NCBI RefSeq assembly: GCF_031954525.1
Contig: NZ_CP134867.1
Coordinates: forward strand, 2,356,001 to 2,420,000
DNA: 64,000 bases
Reading direction: 5' to 3'
From: Dyella sp. BiH032
Lineage (GTDB): Bacteria > Pseudomonadota > Gammaproteobacteria > Xanthomonadales > Rhodanobacteraceae
Below the pieces are notes generated by a model that ran no database searches, was not told the origin of the DNA, and saw only the letters and a list, made by a program, of their open reading frames with translations. Positions 56,718 to 64,000 of this stretch are shown here, piece by piece (the stretch's first letter is position 1; every line of letters begins with the position of its first letter). Position numbers and translations under genes: made by a program.

Positions 56718-57149
56718 TCAACCGTGAGTCTCGTCCAGCTTCCGGTTCTCACGTTTTGAGGCTTTCCACGCCTGAAATTTATCAACGACGACTTGAAGCC
56801 GCGCGCTCTGCTCGGCGCTTAGTGGAGCACGCTTCGCTTTACGGAGAATTTCCTTGAACATATAACCAGATCTAAAGAAATAGGGCCTCATCTCAAGGAA
56901 GCAGATGGCAGCCTCCATCGCTTGTTCGTCGCCAGCCACCAAGCGATCCAGAGCGCCATGGTATCCACCAGGGAAAGCTAGCTCGTCATATCGACGATGA
57001 AAGGCTTCGCAGGCTCGCTTCCATTCCTCGCGATTTTCTTCGCTTATATGCCTTTTTGTAACGGTTTCATGGATACGCCTATGAAGGCGGGTAACCTCCG
57101 CAGCATTCCTTTCAATCAAGAGCTTTATCTGATCGGATGGACGAGGCAC
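56718..57149 (-). CDS. Hypothetical helical protein, 143 aa
   Basis: Not recognised. It is all-helical and charged: IKLLIERNAAEVTRLHRRIHE, WKRACEAFHRRYDELAFPGG, then LDRLVAGDEQAMEAAICFLEMRPYFFRSGYMFKEILR, read in parts. The start is taken as GTG 57149 because AAGGAGT lies 5 bases before it; ATG 57176 is possible but has no such site. It is the first gene of the right-hand palindrome-flanked group. Confidence 0.6.
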   Translation of the reverse strand: MPRPSDQIKLLIERNAAEVTRLHRRIHETVTKRHISEENREEWKRACEAFHRRYDELAFPGGYHGALDRLVAGDEQAMEAAICFLEMRPYFFRSGYMFKEILRKAKRAPLSAEQSARLQVVVDKFQAWKASKRENRKLDETHG

Positions 57150-57174
57150 GCTGCACTCCTTGCAAGGTGGGGAC

Positions 57175-57204
57175 ATGTATCCACTTCGGGTCGACAACGG
57201 ACAT
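57175..57204. repeat. 28-bp palindromic repeat, right edge of the island
   Basis: ATGTATCCACTTC, GGGTCGA, CAACGGACATC. It lies 25 bp before the start of the 143-aa gene and is the last copy before core-type genes resume. Confidence 0.6.
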
Positions 57205-57373
57205 CCCGGCCCTCAATCATAACCACGTGAGAGACCACAGCGGGCCGCATCGGGAAGCGCTGCTCTTTCAGCTCTCCGGTGCGGCAGCCAGGGACGGAGA
57301 TAGTTAAGGTAATGCGTAGCGCCAGAGGGCTCAGCCCACCATTTCATCTCGCATGGCAGGGGGCAATTACAAC

Positions 57374-59068
57374 ATGCTCAAGATAAGGACACGCAGGTAC
57401 GGTCAGGCTTTCTTTCTTGCGGTCTGCACGGCCGCCTGCACCGTCGGCGCGCAGCAGCCCCCCGCATCTCCCGCCAACCTCCCAGCCCGCTACACCGAAG
57501 CCCTCAAACTCCACGAATCCCAACACTACGCCGAAGCCGCCGCCATCCTGGAACCCTTCCTCGCCGCCGGCCCGGAGGGCATGGACTGGCATTGGAACGC
57601 GGCCATGTACGACCTGGCTTGCAACGAGGCGCTGGCCGGCCGCAAGGAGAAGGCGATGGAGGCGTTGATGGCTTGGCAGGCCCGGGGTGGAAGCGGGTCC
57701 GCGGAGCATCTGGCGACCGATGCGGATCTGGTGTCACTCCATGGCGACCCGCGCTTTACGCGACTGGTCGAAGTGGCCCGCAGCAGAGAGGGCCTGTGGG
57801 CGCGCGAGCCGGGGCAGGGCTTGCCGCTGGTGCCGAACCTGAGCGATGACGCCAAGGTGGCGGGGCTGTCCACGGTGTGGTCCGAGGCGCGCTTCAACTT
57901 CGCCTTCTTCGACCGACAACCGGATATGGACTGGAACCAGACCTACCTGGACTTCCTGCCCAAGGTGCGGGCCACCGCCTCCACGGAGGAGTACTACCGC
58001 GTGCTGATGCGGTTCGTCGCCTTGCTCAAGGACGGCCACACCAACGTGTATCCCCCTGGGCCCTTGCAGAACGCCTTCTACGGCCGGCCCGGACTGCGCA
58101 CCCAACTCGTGGGGAACGCGGTGGTGGTGATGGCGGTGGACGACCCGGCGTTGCTCGCGCAGCGCTGGCGCGTGGGCGACGTGTTGCTGACGATCGACGG
58201 GGAAGACATCCGGCGCTATGCGGAGCGCGAGATCGCGCCTTACCAGAGTTCGTCCACGCCGCAGGATTTGCAGGTGCGCACGTACGACTACGCGTTGCTC
58301 AGCGGACACGCGGGAAGCCCGATCCATGTGACCGTGAAGACGGCCGCGGGCAAGGAAGAGGCACGCGAGCTGACGCGGCTGTCGCTAGCGGACCGGGCCA
58401 AGTTCAAGCATGAACGCGCGTCGTTTGCGCTGCGGCCGGACGGCATCGCCGTGCTCACCATCAATGAGTTCGAGGACACGGAAGGCACCAAGGCGCTGCT
58501 GGCGAACCTGGCGAGCATCAACGCGGCCAAGGGGCTGGTGATCGACGTGCGCGCCAACGGCGGCGGCAGCACGCCTATCGATCTGTTGCAGGTGCTTGCC
58601 AAGGAACCGATCCAAGGCCCCCTGATCCGCACCCGCAGCTATCGTGCCGCGGACCGTGCGCGTGGCGTGCTGCCGGGCTGGGCCGACGTCCCGCCGTTCG
58701 AGGTGCCCGCCGACCCTGATCACCACGTCAACGTGCCGGTGGCCGTGTTGACCGGTGCGCACACCTTTTCCGCGGCGGAAGACTTCGTGGCGTCGTTCAA
58801 AGCCATGCATTTGGGCATCACCGTGGGAGAGACCACGGCGGGCAGCACCGGGCAGCCGTTGTTCTTCCAGCTACCCGGCGGCGGCAGCGCGCGGGTCTGC
58901 ACGCGGGACGATCGGGCGCCGGATGGGGCGGTGTTCGAGGGCGTGGGGTTGCGGCCGGACATGGTGGTTTCGCCTACGGTGGAGAGCATCCGGCGGGGGA
59001 CTGATCCGGTGTTGGAGCGGGCGGCGAGAGCATTGCTCATCGCCAAGCAGGGGCGAGCAGCGGCATGA
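57374..59068 (+). CDS. S41 family peptidase, secreted
   Basis: 564 residues. A signal peptide (FFLAVCTAACTVGAQ) leads to a helical TPR-like part (about 40-130) that includes HYAEAAAILEPFLAAGPEG. A PDZ-like segment (WRVGDVLLTIDGEDI) comes next, then the tail-specific protease domain: IAVLTINEFEDT, GLVIDVRANGGGSTPID, and the nucleophile in GAHTFSAAEDF with GETTAGSTGQP after it. It cleaves periplasmic or extracellular proteins; the substrate is unknown. The start is ATG 57374, with CAGGGGG upstream. High GC matches the core genome. Confidence 0.88.
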   Translation: MLKIRTRRYGQAFFLAVCTAACTVGAQQPPASPANLPARYTEALKLHESQHYAEAAAILEPFLAAGPEGMDWHWNAAMYDLACNEALAGRKEKAMEALMAWQARGGSGSAEHLATDADLVSLHGDPRFTRLVEVARSREGLWAREPGQGLPLVPNLSDDAKVAGLSTVWSEARFNFAFFDRQPDMDWNQTYLDFLPKVRATASTEEYYRVLMRFVALLKDGHTNVYPPGPLQNAFYGRPGLRTQLVGNAVVVMAVDDPALLAQRWRVGDVLLTIDGEDIRRYAEREIAPYQSSSTPQDLQVRTYDYALLSGHAGSPIHVTVKTAAGKEEARELTRLSLADRAKFKHERASFALRPDGIAVLTINEFEDTEGTKALLANLASINAAKGLVIDVRANGGGSTPIDLLQVLAKEPIQGPLIRTRSYRAADRARGVLPGWADVPPFEVPADPDHHVNVPVAVLTGAHTFSAAEDFVASFKAMHLGITVGETTAGSTGQPLFFQLPGGGSARVCTRDDRAPDGAVFEGVGLRPDMVVSPTVESIRRGTDPVLERAARALLIAKQGRAAA

Positions 59069-59102
59069 AGAGGACGCTGCTATCGATGGGAGATGAGCGG
59101 GC

Positions 59103-59345
59103 ATGAGCATGGTGGCCCTCGTTGCGCACAACGGTTTCGACCGAAGCGACAACTGGTTCTTCGTCGTTACGGGCGCCGTGTTCCTATGGGGCGGGCTCCG
59201 CGGCGTGATAACGAAGGAAGGGCGTACCAGGAGCAAGGGTGGCCATGTCACGCACTACACCGGGAAGGCAGCAGTTCGCCGGGGACTTGTCGGCATCGTG
59301 ATAGGCATCGCGGTGATGGCCTTTGGTGCTGTCAACCTGATGTGA
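59103..59345 (+). CDS. Small membrane protein, 80 aa
   Basis: Two hydrophobic segments (WFFVVTGAVFLWGGLRGVI and GLVGIVIGIAVMAFGAVNL) separated by a basic loop (KEGRTRSKGGHVTHYTGKAAVRR). Family not recognised. It begins 34 bp after the S41 peptidase on the same strand, so it may be co-transcribed. The start ATG 59103 has GAGCGGGC upstream. Confidence 0.6.
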   Translation: MSMVALVAHNGFDRSDNWFFVVTGAVFLWGGLRGVITKEGRTRSKGGHVTHYTGKAAVRRGLVGIVIGIAVMAFGAVNLM

Positions 59346-59553
59346 GTTGCTGGCGGTAAGGCACAGGCGCCAGCGAGAGCAGGTTTTCGCCTTTTATGAG
59401 CTGTTCTCGTCCCATTTCCACAGGGCCACAGATGGCTCTCTATAACCACCGGCCGATTGCGGACGGCTGGCTCATCCCTAAAGCTCTCTGAGTCAGGTGG
59501 GCGCAGGCAGGCGCTCAACGGAAACCAGGCAGGTTCCAGCACAGGGGGTAAGG

Positions 59554-60387
59554 ATGGCTAGTCAGCTTGGGCGGCACCGAGGGGCGGCGGCGCTGCTTTT
59601 CCTCGCTTTATTGATTGCGATCGGGATCTTCGGCAAACCGGCGCGTTACTCCACCGCGGTATCGGCCGCGCTCACCCTGGGCCAGCTGCTCTTGATGGGT
59701 GGGGCGGCGCTGGCGCTGATCCTGCCGGCTTGGCGTTCCGGCGATGAGCATCGGCGCGCGGTGGCGATCGCCGGGGTGTTGTTGATCCTGCCGTGGGCGC
59801 TGCTGACGCTGATGCCGGGCTACGGCCCGCCGTTCACCGCCAACCTCGCGATGAACCATGTGCGGTTCGTCATCCTGTTCGTCTCCACCGCCTTCCTCGG
59901 CGCAGGCTTGCTGGTGCTCAAGGAACCGCTCGCGCGCGGCGACGCCGGCGACCGGCTGCTCGCCCCGCTCGGGCAAGCCAGTGGCCTGCTCGCGGTGGGC
60001 GGCCAGCTCGTCTGGGCGGCCATCGTGATTGGCTGGACCATGTCGGCGGCGCGCGACCTGGCGACCTATCGGTCCTTGGATGGCACGCCATTGGCCAATG
60101 CATCGGACGTGCTGCTCTTCTTCGCCGGGCTAATGACTTACGTAGCGACGGCGTTCTATGCGTTGTCTTTCATGAGGCAGGGCTGGCTTTCCCGCTGGGC
60201 CGCGTGGGCCATGACGATCATCGCCGCGATCGCCGTTGTGGGGCTGGTGACGCGCGGCCTGCAATATCCCGATCTCTCGGAGCAGTGGTACACCATGCCT
60301 GGGATGATTGTGGGGATTCCGGCGATTCCGTGGGTGATGCCGTATGTGTTGGGGGTGGTGGCGTTGGTGCGGGCGGCGAGGGGCTGA
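59554..60387 (+). CDS. Multi-helix membrane protein, 277 aa
   Basis: About seven membrane segments: AALLFLALLIAIGIF, LTLGQLLLMGGAALALILPAW, VAIAGVLLILPWALLTL, FVILFVSTAFLGAGLLVL, GLLAVGGQLVWAAIVIGW, VLLFFAGLMTYVATAFYALSF and AMTIIAAIAVVGLV. No transporter signature was seen, so the family is unknown. The start is ATG 59554 with GGGGGTAAGG directly upstream, preferred over an earlier ATG at 59497. Confidence 0.72.
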   Translation: MASQLGRHRGAAALLFLALLIAIGIFGKPARYSTAVSAALTLGQLLLMGGAALALILPAWRSGDEHRRAVAIAGVLLILPWALLTLMPGYGPPFTANLAMNHVRFVILFVSTAFLGAGLLVLKEPLARGDAGDRLLAPLGQASGLLAVGGQLVWAAIVIGWTMSAARDLATYRSLDGTPLANASDVLLFFAGLMTYVATAFYALSFMRQGWLSRWAAWAMTIIAAIAVVGLVTRGLQYPDLSEQWYTMPGMIVGIPAIPWVMPYVLGVVALVRAARG

Positions 60388-60440
60388 CCATAGAATCCGC
60401 TTTGTTCTGAACTTCTGGCGCCCATGCTCCGGAGCGACAC

Positions 60441-60725
60441 ATGCCGAAGACTCGCCGCTACATGTTAGGCAGTGCCTTGCTATCACTGACGGTGATAGCC
60501 AGCAGCGTGGCCGCCAGCGTTGCGGAGAAGGCGCAAGACACGGCCGTGTGCGAGCTATATGGCCAGCGAACATCACCGCCGCCTGGCCGCGTACATCTGA
60601 AAGCCGTCGTCTATCAGGATTCTCTAGTTGACAATGATGAAGTGGAATTCGCCGGCCACCTTGCTGCCGCGGAACAGTGCGTAGTAGTAGGGGTCGCCAA
60701 TACGCATGGAGCGCTGCGCGCCTAA
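60441..60725 (+). pseudogene. Secreted protein gene with lost 3' part
   Basis: The first 62 codons read as a real exported protein: MPKTRRYMLGSALLSLTVIA, signal peptide end near VAA-SVA, then CELYGQRTSPPPGRVHLKAV. From about 60624 on, the frame runs antisense through the neighbouring lipoprotein gene and loses any family look. The gene was therefore probably cut by a rearrangement that placed the lipoprotein gene here. Confidence 0.5.
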
Positions 60726-61064
60726 ACAGTCCACTAGCCGCCAGTGATCCCCTGGCTGCATGCTCGCGCTCACTCTGATCCATTGCGGATCGCTTTCCGG
60801 ATTCGGATTGCCCATCCTTTTCGCGCCTTGGATGACCTCCTGCTGGCTCAATGGAGCCGATACCGAGCACTTCGGAAAGCCCAGCTCACGGGCGACGGAT
60901 TTGGATTCCATCTTCGCCGCTGTTGGTGCGGAAGCACAGCCGGTTGCCGCGAATGCGAAAAGGACAGCGATGACGAATCCGAAGCCGGCAGGCGTGTCGT
61001 TCCGTCGATAGCGTGCTTCAGCCTTACGCAAAAACCGGATGAGCGCGATCAATGACACGGGCAT
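60624..61064 (-). CDS. Lipoprotein, 146 aa
   Basis: The hydrophobic run GFGFVIAVLFAFAATGCASA ends in a lipobox with Cys, so the mature protein is anchored. The part before it is long and basic (MPVSLIALIRFLRKAEARYRR), and the exact start is uncertain: ATG 61064 is taken, with an earlier ATG possible at 61130. The mature part has KCSVSAPLSQQEVIQGAKRMG and ends RGSKVAGEFHFIIVN. Function is unknown. It overlaps the truncated gene on the other strand. Confidence 0.6.
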   Translation of the reverse strand: MPVSLIALIRFLRKAEARYRRNDTPAGFGFVIAVLFAFAATGCASAPTAAKMESKSVARELGFPKCSVSAPLSQQEVIQGAKRMGNPNPESDPQWIRVSASMQPGDHWRLVDCLGAQRSMRIGDPYYYALFRGSKVAGEFHFIIVN

Positions 61065-61352
61065 GTTCGCGCGTGCATGACGAGACGGCATCACTTTCCC
61101 CTGATCGACGCCGCGCACCATTTTTGCCACCCATGGCGAATGCTCGCGGCATTCGCACCAAGCTACGCCGGCAGGCCAGGCTGGCGCAAGGGAGGGGTGA
61201 AACTTTGATGGCCATCCTGGCTGATCGCTCCTGCGCAGTTATGTCCGCGGGTTGCCCTAAGCCTTCTGGACTGTTGTTGGGTGGGCCATCCCCTATCCAT
61301 TCCGAAGGTGATGACGGCGAGGCGCTGCCCGCCTCGCCGCCAAGAACAGAGA

Positions 61353-62567
61353 TTAGCCCCCCGGCGGCGGCAACGCTGCGCCGCCCGTCAGGGCACGGGC
61401 GTCGTCGGGGCGGGTCAGTGCTCCCGTGGAACGGTTGAAGATCCCAAACGTATTGTTGCCGTTGCCGCTATCGCTATCGTCCCAGTACACCGGGCGAATG
61501 CCCATGCTGTTGGCCTGGCCGACCAAGGTCTTGTCGAAATACGTGCGCGAGGCGAGATGCCGGTTGAGTTCGGTGCCCGTCAGGCCTGCCGTGCCGGTGC
61601 GGCGGATGGCGCCAAATTCGCCCAGGAGCACGGGGATGCCTTGGCTGGTGAATTTGGACTGCATCTTCTGCAGCTGCGACGTCACGTACGACTCCTCGGT
61701 GGAGGCGGTGGCGTTGCGGGTGGTGAGTGTCGGCGAGTGATAGTTGCTGCCCCAGAAGTACCACATCGAACCCCACGAGGCGTCGGCGCTCATGAGTGCG
61801 TATTGGTAGGGCGCGTAGTAATGCACTTCGAACGCCAGGTGCTTGGCGGGATCGGATGGCAACGACGTCACCCAGTCATAGGTGTTGTCGATGTTGCTTC
61901 CGCCCGGCCCCTGCAGCACCAGCCAGCGCGTGCTGTTGTTGCCGCCGGTGGCGCGAACCGCGTTGACGAAGTTCTGGTAGTACTGCAACAGGACCGTGGT
62001 CTGCGCCTGCGAGGAAACAGCGGGCTCGTTGGCAACGGCGAACAGCAGCTTCGAGTTGTAGTTCTTGAAGTTGGTCGCGATCTGCGTCCAGTAGGAAACC
62101 AGCTTGGCGTTGATGTTCGGGTCGTAGGTGTTGAAGTTCGAGTTTTCGAACCAGCCGCCGTCCCAGTGATCGTTGATGATGACGGTGAGATTGGCCGCCT
62201 GCGCCCATTGCACGACTTGCGTGACCGTGGCCATGTACGACGCGTTGATCACGTGCGTGTTCGGGTCGGCGTTGTGGTCCCATGCGCAAGGGATGCGGAG
62301 GGTGTTGAAGCCCGCGGCCGCGACGTTGTTGATCAGCGTCTGCGTCGGCATGATCGCGCCCGACCACGTGGCCTCCAGGGTGTTGCCGAGGTTCCAGCCA
62401 TAGGTGGGGTTGGCGAGCTGCGTTCGTCCAGTTGTCGGCAGCAGCGACAAGCCGGCGGCCAGGAGCAGCGCGGGCATGATGCGGGGCTTGCGTTGGCCTG
62501 TAGGCGACAGGCGGCGGACAACTGAAAGCGCCCGATCTCGGGCAACGATCCCATGGCGTGAATCCAT
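61353..62567 (-). CDS. Glycoside hydrolase family 5 endoglucanase
   Basis: 404 residues. An N-terminal export signal (RKPRIMPALLLAAGLSLLPT) follows a 30-residue polar start. The GH5 barrel shows GWNLGNTLEATW, the FNTLRIPCAWD strand, the acid/base Glu in VANEPAV (E181) and the nucleophile in LLGEFGA (E317), plus VHYYAPYQYALMS. It hydrolyses beta-1,4-glucans such as cellulose outside the cell. The start is ATG 62567 with GAGAGG upstream. No binding module is attached; the C-terminus ends in GGAALPPPGG. Confidence 0.93.
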   Translation of the reverse strand: MDSRHGIVARDRALSVVRRLSPTGQRKPRIMPALLLAAGLSLLPTTGRTQLANPTYGWNLGNTLEATWSGAIMPTQTLINNVAAAGFNTLRIPCAWDHNADPNTHVINASYMATVTQVVQWAQAANLTVIINDHWDGGWFENSNFNTYDPNINAKLVSYWTQIATNFKNYNSKLLFAVANEPAVSSQAQTTVLLQYYQNFVNAVRATGGNNSTRWLVLQGPGGSNIDNTYDWVTSLPSDPAKHLAFEVHYYAPYQYALMSADASWGSMWYFWGSNYHSPTLTTRNATASTEESYVTSQLQKMQSKFTSQGIPVLLGEFGAIRRTGTAGLTGTELNRHLASRTYFDKTLVGQANSMGIRPVYWDDSDSGNGNNTFGIFNRSTGALTRPDDARALTGGAALPPPGG

Positions 62568-62915
62568 ACGGGGAACCCTCTCGGTTGAGATGAACTGGAG
62601 CGTTCACGCGGCACATAGCCATCGCCGTGCCGGCCAGTGACGGATACTGAGAAGGCCCCGAGGCGAGGCGCAATTGCGAAATCGGCGGGGACGCTTGATG
62701 TTTATTCGTTTGCCATCGCCGCATGCGAAGCGTGTTTTCACGTGGCATTGACGCGCGGAGTTTGGATGTTCGCATGAACTTGCTCGCGGACTTGGTACGC
62801 GATCTATCGACTCGAACGTCTCTGCGTGGTGGCACCGCGCTTTGGCTATGAATCGTTCGTCATGAGGCAGGCGGGTGCATGGCCACTATGCATGGCTACT
62901 CCGTGGCCGTAGGCA
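62568..62915. other. Spacer, nothing seen
   Basis: 348 bp between the endoglucanase start and the end of the peptidase E gene. No gene, repeat or clear terminator was found. Confidence 0.5.
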
Positions 62916-63584
62916 TTAACGCTCGAAAAGCTTCCAATGCCCCTCGGAAATAATATCGACGGCGCCGTCCACCACTTTGATGGCCGTTTCATCGTCCATC
63001 GCGTAGCCCGACACAGATAAGCGCGCCGCCCACTGCTCGGCATCGGCCATGGTGTTTTCGGGACACATGGGGTTGTCCAGATGCGGGAACATCGAGAAGC
63101 CGACCATGCCCAGCGCGCGGTCGCCGCCAGCGGGCGGCTTCCAGCCGATGAACTCCTCACCGACATGCGGCGCCATCACCATGCTGCCGGCGCTCAGTCC
63201 CACGTAGACCGTTTCGCTGAGCGAGGGGAACAGATCCGCCAGGCCGGACTCGCGTATCCAATGGTGCAGATAGAGCGCGTCACCGCCGCATACCAGCAGG
63301 GCGTCGGTCTCGCGGACCAAAGGAACCCAATTCTCCCTGTCGATGCTCGGCAGCGCCGTCAGTTCGAGCATGCCGACGGACTTCCATCCCAGCTCGACCA
63401 TCGGCGTGGGCGTCTGCCCGGCGATCTGCCGCCACGTCATGACAGCGGTGCGGGGAAACATGCCGTACATCGCGGTGGGAATGCACAGCGCGGAGGACTC
63501 GGCGATGGGCTTGCCCAGCAGGTCGACGAGGGCGTTGCGGATGCTCTGATTGCTGACGCCGCCAGAGGTGAGGAGAAGCTTCAT
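62916..63584 (-). CDS. Peptidase E (S51 family) aspartyl dipeptidase-like
   Basis: 222 residues. The class-I-glutamine-amidotransferase-like fold with MKLLLTSGGVSNQSI at the start, VCGGDALYLHHWI in the middle and the nucleophile elbow GLSAGSMVMAP (catalytic Ser) fits the S51 family. The next conserved part, GMVGFSMFPHLD, matches the usual LG-h-PHYD position. It cleaves N-terminal Asp dipeptides or related small substrates in the cytoplasm. The start is ATG 63584, with AGGAGA 4 bases upstream. Confidence 0.85.
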   Translation of the reverse strand: MKLLLTSGGVSNQSIRNALVDLLGKPIAESSALCIPTAMYGMFPRTAVMTWRQIAGQTPTPMVELGWKSVGMLELTALPSIDRENWVPLVRETDALLVCGGDALYLHHWIRESGLADLFPSLSETVYVGLSAGSMVMAPHVGEEFIGWKPPAGGDRALGMVGFSMFPHLDNPMCPENTMADAEQWAARLSVSGYAMDDETAIKVVDGAVDIISEGHWKLFER

Positions 63585-63712
63585 GGCGTCTTCCTTGTCC
63601 GTCGGAAACCGTGGGTAGCCATGGCGAGGATGGGTGTCGAACGTTGCCGGATTCCTCGGCCGACGAGTCGAGCATGGCGCACGGATCTTGGATCGCCGCA
63701 GTGCCGTTTGTC

Positions 63713-64000
63713 CTACCTGGGCCGCTGCGGCACTCGCGCGCGAATCAGCCAACAGGCCGCGGTATAGCGGACGTCCGCTCCATCCACGAAGGCGTCATAA
63801 GCCGGCCGCACTTTTTCGATGATCTGGTTACGCAGGCGATCGTCCGCCTGCCGCAACGCAAGCCCGACGGGGCCGAGGCGCGTGAAGTAGCCGATCAGTT
63901 CGCTTTCGGGGAACGTGCAAACGAGATCGATCGGTTCGATCGCGATGTCGCTCCATCCGCCGCTTTTCAGCAAGGCGGTGACGCGGTCCCGGTTCGCGAA
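63713..64000 (-). CDS. SAM-dependent methyltransferase, C-terminal part only
   Basis: 96 codons are visible, open at the right edge. The reading starts FANRDRVTALLKSGGWSDIAIEPID, a common end of class I (UbiE/SAM) methyltransferases in which the last strands follow a helix LLxxxGF. It then has a helical tail ELIGYFTRLGPVGLAL and RLRNQIIEKVRPAYDAFVDG, as in the ubiquinone/menaquinone-like group. The SAM-binding part lies outside the window, so the assignment is moderate. It reads toward the peptidase E gene on the same strand. Confidence 0.65.
   Translation of the reverse strand, partial: FANRDRVTALLKSGGWSDIAIEPIDLVCTFPESELIGYFTRLGPVGLALRQADDRLRNQIIEKVRPAYDAFVDGADVRYTAACWLIRARVPQRPR

Noticed and set aside
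36482..57204. Chromosomal integron as explanation of the cassette-like array
   Set aside because: No integrase gene is in the window. The repeats are about 28 bp without the 57-141 bp attC structure or GTTRRRY core, and the genes are on both strands. The cassette-like pattern is kept as a finding only.

Overview
The window looks like a chromosomal segment of a high-GC gammaproteobacterium of the order Xanthomonadales, most likely the Rhodanobacteraceae (Dyella, Luteibacter, Frateuria or Rhodanobacter). This rests on the protein style, the HxlR/GST pair, the YggN-like lipoproteins, the minor-pilin operon and the small CLDxGGxW secreted peptide. No rRNA, tRNA, CRISPR array, integrase or intact insertion sequence was recognised, and the family placement is inference.

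Region 1 (1-12.3 kb) is housekeeping sulfur metabolism. After a GNAT acetyltransferase and the ribosomal oxygenase RoxA, cysJ-cysI-cysH and a fused ATP sulfurylase/APS kinase run rightward. They cover sulfate activation and reduction to sulfide. They are followed by CysB (leftward), the siroheme synthase CysG and a cysteine synthase. A near-identical 22-bp element lies before cysJ and in the cysB/cysG gap and is the best regulatory candidate. Region 2 (12.4-22 kb) holds divergent HxlR and GST genes, purB, fumC, two YggN-like lipoproteins around a serine hydrolase, and a YtrA-type GntR/ABC operon with its own palindromic operator.

Region 3 (22-36.5 kb) holds an SDR with an altered active site, small stress-type genes and a fasciclin protein. 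It also carries a complete minor pilin operon (pilE, fimT, pilV, pilW, pilX, pilY1), then an aldo/keto reductase with an exporter and a divergent Lrp-type regulator.

Region 4 (36.5-57.2 kb) is an accessory island. It carries short orphan genes, many on the minus strand and several separated by copies of a degenerate 28-bp palindrome placed just after the stop codons. It also holds a 982-bp duplicated gene pair, a thioredoxin-2 relative without its redox cysteines, a bulb-lectin protein, a DUF4434 protein, and a lower-GC two-gene module. In that module a SIR2-type putative NADase overlaps by 4 bp a 904-residue protein with no function I recognise. It is the best candidate for an undescribed (probably anti-phage) system.

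Region 5 (57.3-64 kb) holds an S41 peptidase, small membrane proteins, a gene truncated against a lipoprotein, a GH5 endoglucanase, an S51 peptidase E and the C-terminal part of a methyltransferase.
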